The notes below the pieces were generated by a model. That model was not told the DNA's origin and searched no databases. It saw only the letters and a list, made by a program, of their open reading frames with translations. The translations under genes and the position numbers were made by a program. 64,000 bases of DNA from Paracoccaceae bacterium (GTDB taxonomy: Bacteria; Pseudomonadota; Alphaproteobacteria; Rhodobacterales; Rhodobacteraceae), in assembly GCA_902606585.1 (NCBI GenBank), contig CACLGX010000002.1:84241-148240 (forward strand). Direction: 5' to 3'. Shown here one piece after another: positions 63,997 to 64,000 of the stretch; positions within the stretch are counted from its first letter, which is position 1, and the number at the start of each line of letters is the position of its first letter.

Positions 63997-64000
63997 GGAA

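Noticed and set aside
1-64000. CRISPR arrays, insertion sequences, integrases or prophage genes
   Set aside because: No regularly spaced repeats, transposase or phage-like proteins were seen; every large frame belongs to a recognisable chromosomal family.

Overview
The window reads as a chromosomal segment of an AT-rich marine alphaproteobacterium, most likely Rhodobacterales (Roseobacter relative). This rests on family and gene-order resemblance only: an argD-argF pair, a ctaC-ctaB-small membrane protein-ctaG-ctaE cytochrome oxidase cluster running into surf1-thrC-M16 peptidase, argH followed by a tiny lipoprotein and lysA, ftsEX followed by a PlsC acyltransferase, a ligase-associated helicase/PdeM pair, and sarcosine oxidase beta at the right edge. 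Genes are tightly packed with many 1-11 base overlaps. I see no rRNA, CRISPR array, insertion sequence, integrase or phage gene. Some start codons were moved inward from the longest reading frame where a ribosome binding site and family N-termini agreed.

Layout. 1-12.2 kb: arginine genes, flavin reductase, acetyltransferase, truA, hrpB with a DUF3108 protein, meaB, rpmB, a periplasmic copper chaperone, a broken protein tyrosine phosphatase, a small membrane protein, an inositol monophosphatase and a rhomboid protease. 12.4-16.7 kb: tRNA-Leu(UAA), a divergent IlvD/Edd dehydratase, a HemG-type protoporphyrinogen oxidase and a photolyase of the iron-sulfur bacterial class that has lost three of four cluster cysteines. 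16.8-20.1 kb: murQ, nagA and anmK, which together convert anhydro-MurNAc to GlcN-6-P. 20.3-23.8 kb: an 881-residue fusion (two cyclic-nucleotide-binding folds, an acyltransferase-like domain, an SGNH hydrolase) beside a CpdA/GpdQ-type phosphodiesterase. 23.9-28.3 kb: a decayed HAD-IIA phosphatase and a phnD-phnC-phnE-phnE importer operon. 28.5-36.8 kb: phosphoglycolate phosphatase, a CaiB-type CoA transferase, a transporter, lysA, an aminotransferase, a lipoprotein, argH and a TlpA-like thioredoxin. 36.8-43 kb: zinc-ribbon protein, ftsEX, plsC, fhs, chorismate mutase, folD. 43-51.6 kb: pdeM, Lhr-like helicase, scoAB, topA, tldD. 51.8-60.7 kb: the aa3 oxidase and assembly cluster through a GlcD-like oxidase. 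60.7-64 kb: DCC protein, rimO, sarcosine oxidase beta.

Most of the window is housekeeping metabolism. The points most worth a second look are the 881-residue fusion with its start codon inside a long inverted repeat and a phosphodiesterase gene next door; the hemG/cluster-poor photolyase pair; two phosphatase pseudogenes with several independent lesions each; palindromes abutting the nagA start codon; a strong hairpin between phnD and phnC; an intrinsic terminator 12 bases before the surf1 start codon; and divergent argH/tlpA genes whose start codons overlap.
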